Shown: positions 8,120 through 15,618, counted from the first letter of the stretch. The stretch: DNA of 23,693 bases from Holophagales bacterium (GCA_031281385.1 JAITFL010000158.1:1-23693); one strand, 5' to 3'. Notes: generated by a model from the letters alone, not told the origin. Numbers and translations are program-made.

Positions 8120-8758
8120 ATGCGGAAAATATTGCCTATCGGCCTGTTGCTCACACTTGGGATGGCTTGCACCCTGCCATCCAAGCACGATCCAAATCTA
8201 TTGAAGTCCGGGATTCTGGGGATACCGGAGGAAGTGCCAACGGGCCCCACATCGGAAGGCAGCCTATGGGAAGGCAGGTCGCTTTTTGCCGACCCGCGCG
8301 CAGCGCACCTGAACGATTTGGTGACCATCCAAATATCTGAAAGCACCAACGCCATAACCCAGGCTAACACCACTACCAGCAAAAAAGGGAACAACGCCAT
8401 GACTGCTCCCGTGCTGATGTCGCGTATCCAGAACACGTCAAGCGCCAGCGACTTCCAAGGCAATGGAACCACCGGCAGGAGCGCCACGTTCAGAACCACC
8501 GTCACTGCCCGCGTTGTAAAGGTGTTGAACAACGGCAATTTAATATTTGAAGGGTCTAGACAGATCAGCCTCAACAACGAGACCCAAAGGCTTTACGTGG
8601 CCGGCCTGATAGACCCAAGAAGGCTTTCCAAAGACAACACAATACAATCCGGCCTTGTTTCAGACTTGCACATCGCCTACGGCGGAGCCGGAATCGTTGA
8701 CGAGCAACTGAAGCCTGGCGTCATAAGCCGAATTCTCAACTACGTTTGGCCATTCTGA
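8120..8758 (+). CDS. flgH: FlgH, flagellar L-ring lipoprotein
   Basis: FlgH forms the outer-membrane L-ring bushing around the flagellar rod, together with the FlgI P-ring. The 212-aa protein begins with a lipoprotein signal (MRKILPIGLLLTLGMAC) whose lipobox puts the lipidated Cys at 17. Family motifs follow: GSLWEGRSLFAD, NDLVTIQISEST, the DFQGNGTTGRSATF block, the NLIFEGSRQISLNNE block and a conserved C-terminal GAGIVDEQLKPG. Length matches typical FlgH (about 220-230 aa). It is the first gene of flgHIJ and has a sigma-54-like site in front. A GGGAGA ribosome-binding site lies a few bases upstream. The FlgH lipoprotein confirms an outer membrane. Confidence 0.95.
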   Translation: MRKILPIGLLLTLGMACTLPSKHDPNLLKSGILGIPEEVPTGPTSEGSLWEGRSLFADPRAAHLNDLVTIQISESTNAITQANTTTSKKGNNAMTAPVLMSRIQNTSSASDFQGNGTTGRSATFRTTVTARVVKVLNNGNLIFEGSRQISLNNETQRLYVAGLIDPRRLSKDNTIQSGLVSDLHIAYGGAGIVDEQLKPGVISRILNYVWPF

Positions 8759-8766
8759 GGTGCAAC

Positions 8767-9915
8767 ATGCTTAAACTTAGAACTTTATCGCCCCTTTTTG
8801 CCGCGCTGCACTTTGCCGGGCTTTGTTTGGCTGCTATCCCCGATGATCGAAAAGTGGAAACGCCCCTCAAGCATTTGGCCAGCCTACAGGGAGTCCGCAG
8901 CAACCAGTTGACTGGGGTCGGCATCGTCGTCGGCCTTAATGGAACGGGCGACAAAGACCAGACTAAGTTCACCGTGCAGGCCCTCACGAACTATTTTTCA
9001 AGTCAAGGCATAAACGTTGACCCATCCCAAGTTAAGGTCAAAAACGTAGCAATGGTTTTGGTTACTGCGGAAATGCCCGCATTTGCCCGGGCAGGGCAAA
9101 AGATAGACGTCAAGGTCAGCAGCACGGGAGACGCCAAGAACATTGATGGCGGCACGCTCATAATGACCCCACTGGTAGCCAACAACAACCAGCGGATGGC
9201 TTCCGCCCAAGGGCAAGTCGCCGTCAGCGCAGCATCCGTCCCAGGCAGGCAGGGAACCAGCATAGTAAAAAAGATCCCCACCGAAGGCAGGATCCAAGGC
9301 GGCGCCACCGTTGAAAGGGAAGTGCAGTCGGATTTTTCAAACCTTGAAAAGCTGCGCTATTCGCTGCTCGAAGACGATTTCACGACGGCAGTCCTAGTGA
9401 CGGACGCAATCAATGAAGAGTTGGGCGAGCTAGTCGCAAAAGCTATAGACCCACGCACGATAGACGTGGCCGTTCCAAAGAGATTCACAGGCAACACGGT
9501 GGGCTTGGTGGCCAGGCTGGAAAACCTTTCGGTTAAATTGCAGCCAAAGGCCCGCATAGTCGTAAACGAAAAAACAGGCACCGTGATAATGGGCGCAGAC
9601 GTCAGGGTAAATGCGGTGAGCATTGTCCACGGCAACATGACCATCCAGGTGTCTAGCTCTCCAGTGGTGCCTGCTCCTACCCCCGCTCCAGCCGAGGCCG
9701 CCCCTGCGCCCGCTGGCAGAGGCCAGGGCAGGGCCGCCGGCAGAAATGCGGCCGCCGAACCGACACACAAGAATCTGAACGTAGAGCAGGGCGTTACCGT
9801 TGGGCAATTGGCAGAATCATTGAACGCCATGAACATAACCCCGACAGACCTCATCGCAATTTTGCAGGCCATCAAAGACGCGGGGGCACTCTCCGCCGAA
9901 CTAAAGGTGATATGA
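8767..9915 (+). CDS. flgI: FlgI, flagellar P-ring protein
   Basis: FlgI assembles into the periplasmic P-ring of the flagellar basal body. From the ATG at 8767 (GAGGTG ribosome-binding site at 8758-8763) it is 382 aa; a TTG at 8746 would overlap flgH and is less likely. A Sec signal peptide (about 1-22, ending LCLAA) leads to the hallmark block LASLQGVRSNQLTGVGIVVG and GLNGTGDKD. Further family blocks are VKNVAMVLVTAEMPAFARAG, KIDVKVSSTGDAKNIDGGTL and GKINDRTGTIVM-like VVNEKTGTVIMGADVRV. Odd feature: between the two C-terminal domains is a low-complexity Pro/Ala-rich insert (about residues 295-330) not seen in typical FlgI, followed by the normal C-terminal VTVGQLAESLNAMNITPTDL. Its stop overlaps the flgJ ATG (ATGA). 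Confidence 0.96.
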   Translation: MLKLRTLSPLFAALHFAGLCLAAIPDDRKVETPLKHLASLQGVRSNQLTGVGIVVGLNGTGDKDQTKFTVQALTNYFSSQGINVDPSQVKVKNVAMVLVTAEMPAFARAGQKIDVKVSSTGDAKNIDGGTLIMTPLVANNNQRMASAQGQVAVSAASVPGRQGTSIVKKIPTEGRIQGGATVEREVQSDFSNLEKLRYSLLEDDFTTAVLVTDAINEELGELVAKAIDPRTIDVAVPKRFTGNTVGLVARLENLSVKLQPKARIVVNEKTGTVIMGADVRVNAVSIVHGNMTIQVSSSPVVPAPTPAPAEAAPAPAGRGQGRAAGRNAAAEPTHKNLNVEQGVTVGQLAESLNAMNITPTDLIAILQAIKDAGALSAELKVI

Positions 9916-10259
9916 TGAACGACTTTTTGCCAGCCATCAAACAACAAATAGACCCCATTTCGCTGGTGAACGCGCCTCACCCCCCCAAGGCGGATGCAGA
10001 GAAATTGAAAAAAACTGCCGCAGAGTTTGAAGGCATGCTTATGGCGCAGGTATTCCAAGCGCTCAGAAAAACCGTCGAACCATCGGGGCTCTTTGGCGAC
10101 AACCAAAACGAGCGCAGCACATACGACTACTTGCTGGATCAGGCAGTGATCAAGAACGCAATCGAGAGCGGGCAGACCTGGGGCCTGGCCGCAAGACTGG
10201 AAGAATCGTGGAAGAACACCCAGATGAAGGCCGACGCCAGCCGAGAGGCCGCATCGTAG
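9912..10259 (+). CDS. flgJ: FlgJ-type rod-binding protein without muramidase domain
   Basis: This 115-aa protein corresponds to the N-terminal rod-binding domain of FlgJ, which caps or chaperones rod assembly. The core signature is KTAAEFEGMLMAQVFQALRK (residues about 36-55), followed by a region with DYLLDQAV and the AIESGQTWGLAARLEE tail. The C-terminal glucosaminidase domain of enterobacterial FlgJ is absent, so peptidoglycan must be opened by a separate hydrolase. Single-domain FlgJ is common outside the gamma- and betaproteobacteria. Its start overlaps the flgI stop, indicating translational coupling. There are two consecutive ATGs; the first is used here. A large hairpin follows 32 bases after the stop. 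Confidence 0.9.
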   Translation: MMNDFLPAIKQQIDPISLVNAPHPPKADAEKLKKTAAEFEGMLMAQVFQALRKTVEPSGLFGDNQNERSTYDYLLDQAVIKNAIESGQTWGLAARLEESWKNTQMKADASREAAS

Positions 10260-10291
10260 AACAAGAATAGTAATCAAACCGCAAAACCACA

Positions 10292-10327
10292 GGGCCGCTT
10301 GCGAAACTACAGTTTTGCCAGCGGCTC
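10292..10327. repeat. Imperfect hairpin of the CTTGCAAA family after flgJ
   Basis: The left arm (10292-10307) pairs with the right arm (10112 bases 10312-10327) over about 16 positions with two G-T wobbles and one mismatch. The stem sequence GCCGCTTGC..AAACT is nearly that of the 5737 hairpin. It separates flgHIJ from the flgM group and is followed by AAAAATAA rather than a T-run, so any terminator role would have to be on the minus strand or factor-dependent. Confidence 0.75.
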
Positions 10328-10338
10328 AAAAATAACAC

Positions 10339-10366
10339 TCAACTTTTTGCATGGCCGTACCGATAC
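10339..10366 (+). promoter_or_regulatory. Sigma-28 (FliA)-type promoter of the flgM-flgL group
   Basis: TCAACTTT (10339-10346) and ACCGATAC (10359-10366) resemble the flagellar sigma-28 elements TAAAGTTT and GCCGATAA (6 of 8 matches each). The spacer is 12 bases where 11 is usual. It sits 21 bases upstream of flgM, as expected for late flagellar genes. An AGAGGTG ribosome-binding site follows. Confidence 0.45.
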
Positions 10367-10386
10367 ACTTTTTGTAGAGGTGCTGC

Positions 10387-10686
10387 ATGCGTATCAACAG
10401 CGGTAGGACAGGTGGGGTAGGGGCCATGCGTTCCAAGGGGGACGCAACGCCATCCACGCCTCGCGTCAACGCCGCAGGCGGGGCGCAGGCAACCGACGAA
10501 CTCTCGGTTTCGCCCGCGGCCCAAGTCGCAGCAGCGCATGAAAAAATAGCGGCAGCAGCGCGAGAAGAAATCAAAAAAATCCCCAGCGTCCGCTCCAGCC
10601 AGTTCAATTTCAATTCCCACCGCCCCGACCCAGATAGGGTTGTTGACATGCTTATGAAAGAGCACCTGCAGCCAGGCCTTGGATAA
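10387..10686 (+). CDS. flgM: FlgM-like anti-sigma-28 factor
   Basis: FlgM binds sigma-28 until the hook is complete and is then exported through the flagellar secretion system, releasing late gene expression. This 99-aa protein has the expected architecture: a disordered Gly/Thr/Ala-rich N-terminus (1-38), the conserved DELSVSPAAQ motif (about 39-48, compare DxVxLS in FlgM), a helical Ala-rich region, the IPSVRSSQ block (compare 'iRxekV'), and a C-terminal helix PDRVVDMLMKEHL. The usual 'I..G.Y' segment is weakly conserved (FNFNSHRPDP). A sigma-28-like site lies upstream and flgK-flgL downstream, a standard position for flgM. Function is inferred from motif plus context. Confidence 0.78.
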   Translation: MRINSGRTGGVGAMRSKGDATPSTPRVNAAGGAQATDELSVSPAAQVAAAHEKIAAAAREEIKKIPSVRSSQFNFNSHRPDPDRVVDMLMKEHLQPGLG

Positions 10687-10701
10687 CATTTGGGGGTGTA
10701 A

Positions 10702-11007
10702 ATGGTCACGCCCCTTGGGCAAAGGATGGTTTTTCAGACTGCCAACCTTGAGGCGGTGAGGGCGGCTACTGAAATAGCGTCGCAGCTGCAGCGCGAGGAC
10801 ACTTTCAGAAAGGTCATCTCCGACCGCATGGCAGAAGACAACGAGGCAGTCCGGCGTATAGACCAGTCCACATCCCTCCGCGCTGAAGAGCGTCAAGAGA
10901 AGAAGAAGCAACAGCAGGACGAAGGCCACCAGGACGAGGGCGATGAGGGCGACGAACCCGAGCAGGGGGCAATTCTTGCCGATGGCAGCGTGGATTTTCT
11001 TGCGTAG
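10702..11007 (+). CDS. Small charged protein in the flgM-flgK cluster, function unknown
   Basis: I do not recognise this 101-aa protein. It starts 15 bases after flgM behind a strong GGGGGTG ribosome-binding site (about 10690-10696). Residues 1-60 look helical and amphipathic (MVFQTANLEAVRAATEIASQ and onward). Residues 61-90 form a highly charged low-complexity tail, first basic (EERQEKKKQQQ) and then acidic (DEGHQDEGDEGDEPEQ). It ends in a short hydrophobic segment (AILADGSVDFLA). There is no signal peptide or membrane segment. Position between flgM and flgK suggests a role in late flagellar assembly, such as an export chaperone or a FlgM partner, but this is inference. Confidence 0.75.
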   Translation: MVTPLGQRMVFQTANLEAVRAATEIASQLQREDTFRKVISDRMAEDNEAVRRIDQSTSLRAEERQEKKKQQQDEGHQDEGDEGDEPEQGAILADGSVDFLA

Positions 11008-11062
11008 CTGAGTTTTGCTAACTTGGCATGGGCCTTGCCCTTGAAGGGCAGGAGGACCCTAC

Positions 11063-11359
11063 ATGTTGCACTCATTGCCCGCGCTATTAGAAGAATTAGA
11101 CCGCACATTGCTCAAGGCGGAAGACCCAACGCCGCTGATCGCGTCTGTGCGCTGGTCGGAAATTGTTGACTGGCCGAAAGACCTTGAGCAAGCAAAAGCT
11201 ATCAGGGCAAAAATCACTAGGCTCAAAGAGATCATCCTCCAGCTTGGATCACCTGTCAGGGCAACGCTGATGGCCCTTGGCGCGGACTCGCCGTACAAAA
11301 TGAAGGGCGACTCCGAGCTTCCGGCATGTTTCACATCCAGAATAGAAGCGTCGGCTTAG
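11063..11359 (+). CDS. Small helical protein in the FlgN position
   Basis: This 98-aa protein starts behind CAGGAGGAC (SD at about 11049-11055) and ends 10 bases before flgK. In most bacteria the slot between flgM and flgK is occupied by flgN, the export chaperone for FlgK and FlgL, which is small and helical. The sequence is predicted helical (SLPALLEELDRTLLKAED; QAKAIRAKITRLKEIILQLG), compatible with FlgN, but it is shorter than typical FlgN (about 140 aa) and I see no diagnostic FlgN motif. A 6-bp hairpin TGCCCT/AGGGCA at about 11036-11051 ends directly at the ribosome-binding site and could limit initiation. Called FlgN-like by position only. Confidence 0.6.
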   Translation: MLHSLPALLEELDRTLLKAEDPTPLIASVRWSEIVDWPKDLEQAKAIRAKITRLKEIILQLGSPVRATLMALGADSPYKMKGDSELPACFTSRIEASA

Positions 11360-11369
11360 GAGGCACCTT

Positions 11370-12944
11370 ATGTACATGCTAAATGCAGGAATGGGCATAG
11401 GCCTAAGCGGCCTACAGGCGGCTCAGAACGGCATCAGCGTAACTGGGCAAAATATTACCAACATCAACACCCCAGGCTACGCCAGGCAGAGGGTGAACCT
11501 AGAGACCAACTATGCCGTCCAGATAGACAAGCTGCAATTTGGCCTTGGCGTCAACACCCGCTCGGTGCAGGCCATAAGGGACAGGTTCCTGGACATGCAG
11601 CTCACGCTGACCATCACGCGGCAGTTTGGCACCAAGACTCGCTACGAGGCGCTCGAAAACGTCTCGTCCGTTTTTATTGACGAAGACGAATTCGGGATGC
11701 GGGCGGAACTGCAAAGGTTTTTTGAAAGCTTTGAAGAGCTTGCAGCCAGGCCAGAAAACGACGCTGTAAGGATGAACGTCGTGACCCGCGCCCAGACTCT
11801 CATCACGGGCCTCAAATCCAGATACCAAGTATTAGAAGACAAGCGCACCGAGATCAACAGAAGCATCGCCAGCATGGCCACGGAAATTAACACCTTGGCC
11901 AGCCAAATAGCCAAGCTGAACCAGCAGATCGCTAGCGAAGTCCCAAAGGGCAGCGACAACAATTCTAGGGATCAAAGGGCAGCGCTGGTCAACAGACTGG
12001 CCGAGCTCATAGGGATACAGGTGTACGAGGACACGCAGGAAAGGCTTACCATCACTGCCGAAAACGGCATGCCGCTCGTAAGCGGCGGCAGCGCCATCCC
12101 GTTGATCTTGACCGACGTTAATAGCGATGGCCATTTCAAGGTGGAACTTGGGATAGGCAAGCCAACGGGCGGAGTGCCATCAGGCACTGAATATAGGCCC
12201 GACGAAAAGGTGGACGTTACCACGGCGATCAAAAGCGGCACGCTGGGCGGACTGTTAGACCTGAGGGACAACATCCTCCCCGATTATTTGATGCATATGG
12301 ATCAATTGGCCGCAAGCATCATCATCCAAGTGAACCAGATTCATAGGGACGGAGCCGGGCTAGACAACCCGTACGCTGCAGGCGGGCTTGATTTCTTTTT
12401 AGGCCCAGAAGGCAATGACCCTTGGGGTCAACCTATGGACAATCTTGGCAACTCCTTGGACGCCTCTGTAAAATACAAGGGCGTAATCCATTACATCGCC
12501 ATCAACCAAGCCATTATTGATGATCCCCGAAAGATCGCTTCGGGCGACCCGACGTCCAACCCAGGGCCAGGCAACAATGAAATCGCCAGGCAGCTCGCCG
12601 CGCTGCAAAACGCAGAAAATACTGTTGATTCGCGCAACGTTGGCTTCGGAATTGACCCTATCACCGGCAGGGTCACGGTAGGCAACTCGGGTCCATTCGG
12701 CGTATTCATCAGCACCACAGCCAACAAAATAGGCAACCAGACGTTAAAGTACAGGGCCGACGCCACCACCGACGAGGACATCAGGATAGCCATAGAAATA
12801 CAGAGGGATCGCCTTTCCGCCGTTGACATGGACGAAGAGGCGACAAACTTGATCGTGTTCCAGCGCAGCTACCAAGCCTGCTCCCGGTTCATCGGCGTGA
12901 TAGACCAGCTGACAGAACAGTTAATCAACAACTTTGGAAGGTAA
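11370..12944 (+). CDS. flgK: FlgK, hook-filament junction protein 1
   Basis: FlgK (HAP1) joins the hook to the filament; it is exported and assembled distally. The 524-aa protein starts with the rod/hook-type domain: GLSGLQAAQNGISVTGQNIT and the NINTPGYARQRV motif (about 32-43) shared by FlgB/C/E/G/K. The coiled-coil D1 region (MATEINTLASQIAKLNQQIA) and the DQRAALVNRLAELIGIQV block follow, with TLGGLLDLRDNILPDYL in the middle and the C-terminal signature VDMDEEATNLIVFQRSYQAC.RFI.VIDQL. Length is typical. A TAGGAGG ribosome-binding site lies 7 bases before the start. flgL follows 13 bases after the stop. Together they form the late part of the sigma-28-like unit. Confidence 0.97.
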   Translation: MYMLNAGMGIGLSGLQAAQNGISVTGQNITNINTPGYARQRVNLETNYAVQIDKLQFGLGVNTRSVQAIRDRFLDMQLTLTITRQFGTKTRYEALENVSSVFIDEDEFGMRAELQRFFESFEELAARPENDAVRMNVVTRAQTLITGLKSRYQVLEDKRTEINRSIASMATEINTLASQIAKLNQQIASEVPKGSDNNSRDQRAALVNRLAELIGIQVYEDTQERLTITAENGMPLVSGGSAIPLILTDVNSDGHFKVELGIGKPTGGVPSGTEYRPDEKVDVTTAIKSGTLGGLLDLRDNILPDYLMHMDQLAASIIIQVNQIHRDGAGLDNPYAAGGLDFFLGPEGNDPWGQPMDNLGNSLDASVKYKGVIHYIAINQAIIDDPRKIASGDPTSNPGPGNNEIARQLAALQNAENTVDSRNVGFGIDPITGRVTVGNSGPFGVFISTTANKIGNQTLKYRADATTDEDIRIAIEIQRDRLSAVDMDEEATNLIVFQRSYQACSRFIGVIDQLTEQLINNFGR

Positions 12945-12957
12945 TAAGAGGTAGCCA

Positions 12958-13962
12958 ATGTCACTCCGAACCCCAAATCCATTTCGCAGCTACCAGACGC
13001 TGATAGATTTTCAAAGATCCAAAGAGCGCCTATCGGTCGTGGCAGACCAGATAGCCAGCGGCAGAAGGATCACTCGCCTCAGCGATGACCCCACGGGCGC
13101 AGCGCTTGTGATGGACTTTCAAAATTCCATCGAGCGCAACACAATGTACATAAAGCAGGGCGAAACTGCCAGCACCTTCCTCAAGGGCACCGAATCCGCG
13201 CTGAACGCTATCAATATCCAAATGGACAGGCTGCTGGAGCTTTCCGAGGCGGCCATGTCAGACCTCCAAGAGGGCAAGGGGCGAGACGCCATGTCCGCAG
13301 AGGTTGACATCCTGCGAACCATAATACTCGACTTGTCCAACACCAAAGAGCAGGGAAAGTACATCTTCGCTGGCACGGCCACCCAAACGATACCGTTCAG
13401 CGTGAATCCAAATCCCCCGGTTGCTTGGCCTGTTCCCAATCCCGCAGCTCTCGTTACCGGTTCCCACGATCCTTACCAAGCTGTATTTTATGATGGGAAC
13501 TTAGGCGTCATTGACCTCGACATCTCCCCAGTTGCAAGCGTCACAGCCAACCTGACGGGGGAGTACGTGTTCCTAGGAAATAGAATTGAAGACCCGCCTG
13601 GCAGCGGCACATATGTCCTTGACCCCAACCAAGACATCTTCATTGCCATCACGCAACTGCGGGACGGGATGATAAATGACGACACCGACTTGATAAAGCA
13701 GGCGTACGACAACCTCAAGCTCATCAAGGACAGGGTAAATGTCTGCCTGACAATAGTCGGGAGCCGCACAGTGTCCATCGAAAATACGGGGTTCAATTTG
13801 GGCGACTTCACCGAATCCCTTCAGTCAATACAAAACGCCTATGATGGCTTGGAATATCCAAGGGCGATAACCCAGCTCACGGCCGAGCAGACCTCACAGC
13901 AAGCGTCACTGTCCATACTCTCGAAGCTGGGCAGGCTGAGTTTGTTTGACTATATCGGCTGA
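12958..13962 (+). CDS. flgL: FlgL, hook-filament junction protein 3
   Basis: FlgL (HAP3) is the second junction protein, between FlgK and flagellin. The 334-aa flagellin-like protein has the N-terminal D0/D1 signature QIASGRRITRLSDDPTGAAL (about 31-50), a long coiled-coil with SALNAINIQMDRLLELSEAA, and the FlgL-type GKYIFAGT (about 134-141). A variable beta-rich central domain follows, and the C-terminal coiled-coil ends in SILSKLGRLSLFDYIG. An AAGAGGT ribosome-binding site precedes the ATG. It follows flgK by 13 bases. Downstream, instead of the fliW-csrA pair seen in many phyla, there is a convergent spoVG 37 bases away. Confidence 0.95.
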   Translation: MSLRTPNPFRSYQTLIDFQRSKERLSVVADQIASGRRITRLSDDPTGAALVMDFQNSIERNTMYIKQGETASTFLKGTESALNAINIQMDRLLELSEAAMSDLQEGKGRDAMSAEVDILRTIILDLSNTKEQGKYIFAGTATQTIPFSVNPNPPVAWPVPNPAALVTGSHDPYQAVFYDGNLGVIDLDISPVASVTANLTGEYVFLGNRIEDPPGSGTYVLDPNQDIFIAITQLRDGMINDDTDLIKQAYDNLKLIKDRVNVCLTIVGSRTVSIENTGFNLGDFTESLQSIQNAYDGLEYPRAITQLTAEQTSQQASLSILSKLGRLSLFDYIG

Positions 13963-13983
13963 TGCCAAAACCACTTGCAAGAT

Positions 13984-13996
13984 TTTGACATTGTCA
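13984..13996. other. Palindrome between convergent flgL and spoVG
   Basis: TTGACA-T-TGTCAA is a perfect 6-bp inverted repeat with a one-base centre, located between the two convergent stop codons. A CTTGCAAGATTTT half-copy of the hairpin family lies just before it (about 13973). It could help terminate or stabilise both transcripts. No T-run is present. Confidence 0.4.
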
Positions 13997-13999
13997 AGC

Positions 14000-14362
14000 C
14001 TAATTCGCGCTTTGTGGCTTGGTTTTGAAGCCAAATTCTTCCACGCCCAGCAAGTCGGGCCTGACAGTTTCGGCCTCGCCCGTCTCTATCCTAGATATTG
14101 CGCGGGTTGAAGCGACCGATTCGTAGGCCGCCAGTATTGTGCGCTCCATTTCTAGGCGGAACTCATTGTTCAAAGGATAGGCAATGTCCTTGAAGCTGCC
14201 GTCTCGCTTGCGCTTGCTTGGCATGGCGACAAAGTAGCCGTCCTCAGATTCGACCACCCTCAAGTCGCCCAAGAGAAAGCAGTCATCAAAGACCACCGAG
14301 GCCAACGCCTTCAGTTTTTCCTCGCCCTCGATCTTGACTATCCGCACATTGGTTATCTTCAT
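14000..14362 (-). CDS. spoVG: SpoVG-family nucleic-acid-binding regulator
   Basis: SpoVG proteins are small DNA/RNA-binding regulators, first known from Bacillus sporulation but also found in spirochetes and other non-sporulating groups. From the ATG at 14362 this one is 120 aa. It has MKITNVRIVKI (strand 1), ALASVVFDDCFLLGDLRVV and the diagnostic FVAMPSKRKRDGSFKDIAYP block, then the C-terminal helix with RLEMERTILAAYESV. The last 30 residues (ISRIETGEAETVRPDLLGVE and onward) form a tail beyond the core domain. The start is fixed by AAAGGAA about 8 bases upstream; an upstream in-frame start at 14410 lacks support. It converges on flgL, and a 640-base gene-poor stretch lies upstream. Confidence 0.95.
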   Translation of the reverse strand: MKITNVRIVKIEGEEKLKALASVVFDDCFLLGDLRVVESEDGYFVAMPSKRKRDGSFKDIAYPLNNEFRLEMERTILAAYESVASTRAISRIETGEAETVRPDLLGVEEFGFKTKPQSAN

Positions 14363-15003
14363 TTCTCGTTTCCTTTCAAAATGACCTGCAAAGCCTAGCA
14401 TGACCGCCAACTTAGAGTTGAAGTGACAGCAGGGCGCAAGTCATCTGGCAAATCATCGTTGGCTGCGCCGCGCTTCGACAATGATACCACTTGTGCTGAA
14501 GTAGTCTGAAATGGGTGGCTCCGCCTTTCCTTGCAAACTTGCAAACCGCCCAAAATTGAAGGTTTGTTAGCAAACCGTTTGTTATTGAAATGCTTGCACT
14601 TTCTAGCTATGTCTTATAAGTGTTGAAATGACTGGAGAAAAAATCCATCTTTCCAGTCACAACACAAGGATGCAGTGCCGCAGAAGCCATCCGGAAGCAC
14701 CCTGACGCATAATTTCCTTTCCTTCAAACAGGCTAGGGCTTCATGTTCCAGCTTTCTCAACTTGCACATTTGCCAAATCTGGCCCTTTGCATGCAAAACC
14801 GTCGAATCCGGGGCGCTTGCAGGCGCGCCAAATCGTGGCTTTGGCCCAGGGCGGGCTTTTTTTCCCGCCGCCCCAAGGTTACATAATACAAATTATCGAA
14901 AGCTAGAGAAGGCGTTAAAAATGAGTTGGCCGGAGGAACCACATGCTTGATTCCACAAACTCGTAACCTAGCCAATAACAACAATTCACAAGGATGTGTA
15001 ACA
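14363..15003. other. Gene-poor stretch upstream of spoVG with hairpins and mini-ORFs
   Basis: No convincing protein gene was found. Contents: tandem TTGCAAAC TTGCAAAC (about 14531-14546); GGTTTG-TTAG-CAAACC hairpin (14561-14576), whose left arm can alternatively pair with CAAACC at 14542; an 8-bp inverted repeat TGACTGGA/TCCAGTCA (14629-14659) preceded by TTGCAC...TATAAG boxes with a 15-base spacer (14594-14620); and a GGCGGG-CTTTTTTT-CCCGCC hairpin (14850-14869). At 14921 and 14943 two overlapping mini-ORFs of 9 and 7 codons occur, the second behind a perfect GGAGG at 14932. Some of this may be the 5' leader of spoVG or an unannotated small RNA. Confidence 0.5.
14629..14659 (+). promoter_or_regulatory. 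Inverted repeat TGACTGGA/TCCAGTCA
   Basis: Perfect 8-bp arms at 14629-14636 and 14652-14659 surround a 15-base centre. A possible -10 box (TATAAG, 14615-14620) lies 8 bases upstream, so the repeat would begin at about the transcription start. It could be an operator or the 5' hairpin of a small RNA. Confidence 0.4.
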
Positions 15004-15091
15004 ATGAGTACTCTACATAAAACCAAGGGTGAATCTTTCATTTCCTGTGGAACTAAGTATATAGTTCCCAAACCGGATCTTGGATTCCTCC
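15004..15091 (+). other. Short ORF start running into the dispersed repeat (possible remnant)
   Basis: An ATG at 15004 with AAGGA 9 bases upstream opens a frame beginning MSTLHKTKGESFISCGTKYI. After about 29 unique codons it enters the dispersed repeat (from about 15092) and stays open to 15450. I do not recognise the unique part. It may be the 5' end of a small gene truncated by the repeat, or chance. The two mini-ORFs just upstream (14921, 14943) could be leader peptides. Confidence 0.2.
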
Positions 15092-15344
15092 GGTTTTACT
15101 GGCTCGTTGCGCCTGATTCTATCTTTCACGCTCGGACTCATGACCCGGCAACTTGCTTCATTTCGCACCGGTTCATGGAGCCCGCCCGGATGCTAACTGG
15201 GGGTCCGCTCAGGGCAGCCCCGCCTCTTTGGTTGCTAGTAGGCGCGTTGTTGCGGTGCTGCCCTTCGCTACCCCCCAGACCCCCGGTACTCGCCTCGCTT
15301 ACTGCCCTATGTAGGTGCAGATACATGGGCATGGCTTCGATGAG
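15092..15344 (+). repeat. Dispersed intergenic repeat, copy 1
   Basis: Contains three blocks also found elsewhere in the window. Block A (15092-15135) matches 20372-20415 at 39 of 44 bases, all differences being transitions. Block B (15121-15195) shares ATCTTTC, GCTCGG and TCATGGAGCCCGCCCGGATG with 20401-20477 and 20543-20618. Block C (15273-15344) with CCCCAGACCCC, ACTGCCCTATGTA, ATACATGG and CTTCGATGAG matches 20804-20876 and, inverted, 23488-23559. Degenerate 32-bp subunits continue past 15344 (GGTGGATGC; GGGCGGATGCATTGAGATGG at about 15467). No transposase or terminal repeats were seen. Confidence 0.85.
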
Positions 15345-15618
15345 CTGGTGGATGCTTTGGAGTTGGCTCCGATGTGGGCGAAACGGGCGGGAACAACGCC
15401 CGTTCATCGCTGGATACTCAATCCGCCATAATAATCAACGCGGGAAGTAGGCCGCATCCGAGTAGGGGCGGATGCATTGAGATGGCCACATGGGCGTGGA
15501 GATGATTTTGCAAGATGCTCGTTCTATTCAGAATTGGGGTTAGATGTAATTTCCTATAACTATTGGCTTTAACATATTTGTTTAATTAATGTTATGCAAT
15601 TAGTCAGGCATTGTGGGC

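Noticed and set aside
9357..10277. 306-codon minus-strand frame opposite flgI/flgJ
   Set aside because: It crosses two genes that are clearly coding on the plus strand and has no recognisable domain.
15092..15450. Plus-strand protein through repeat copy 1 (continuation of the 15004 frame)
   Set aside because: The sequence beyond about 15092 is shared intergenic repeat and has no homologous open plus-strand frame in copy 2.
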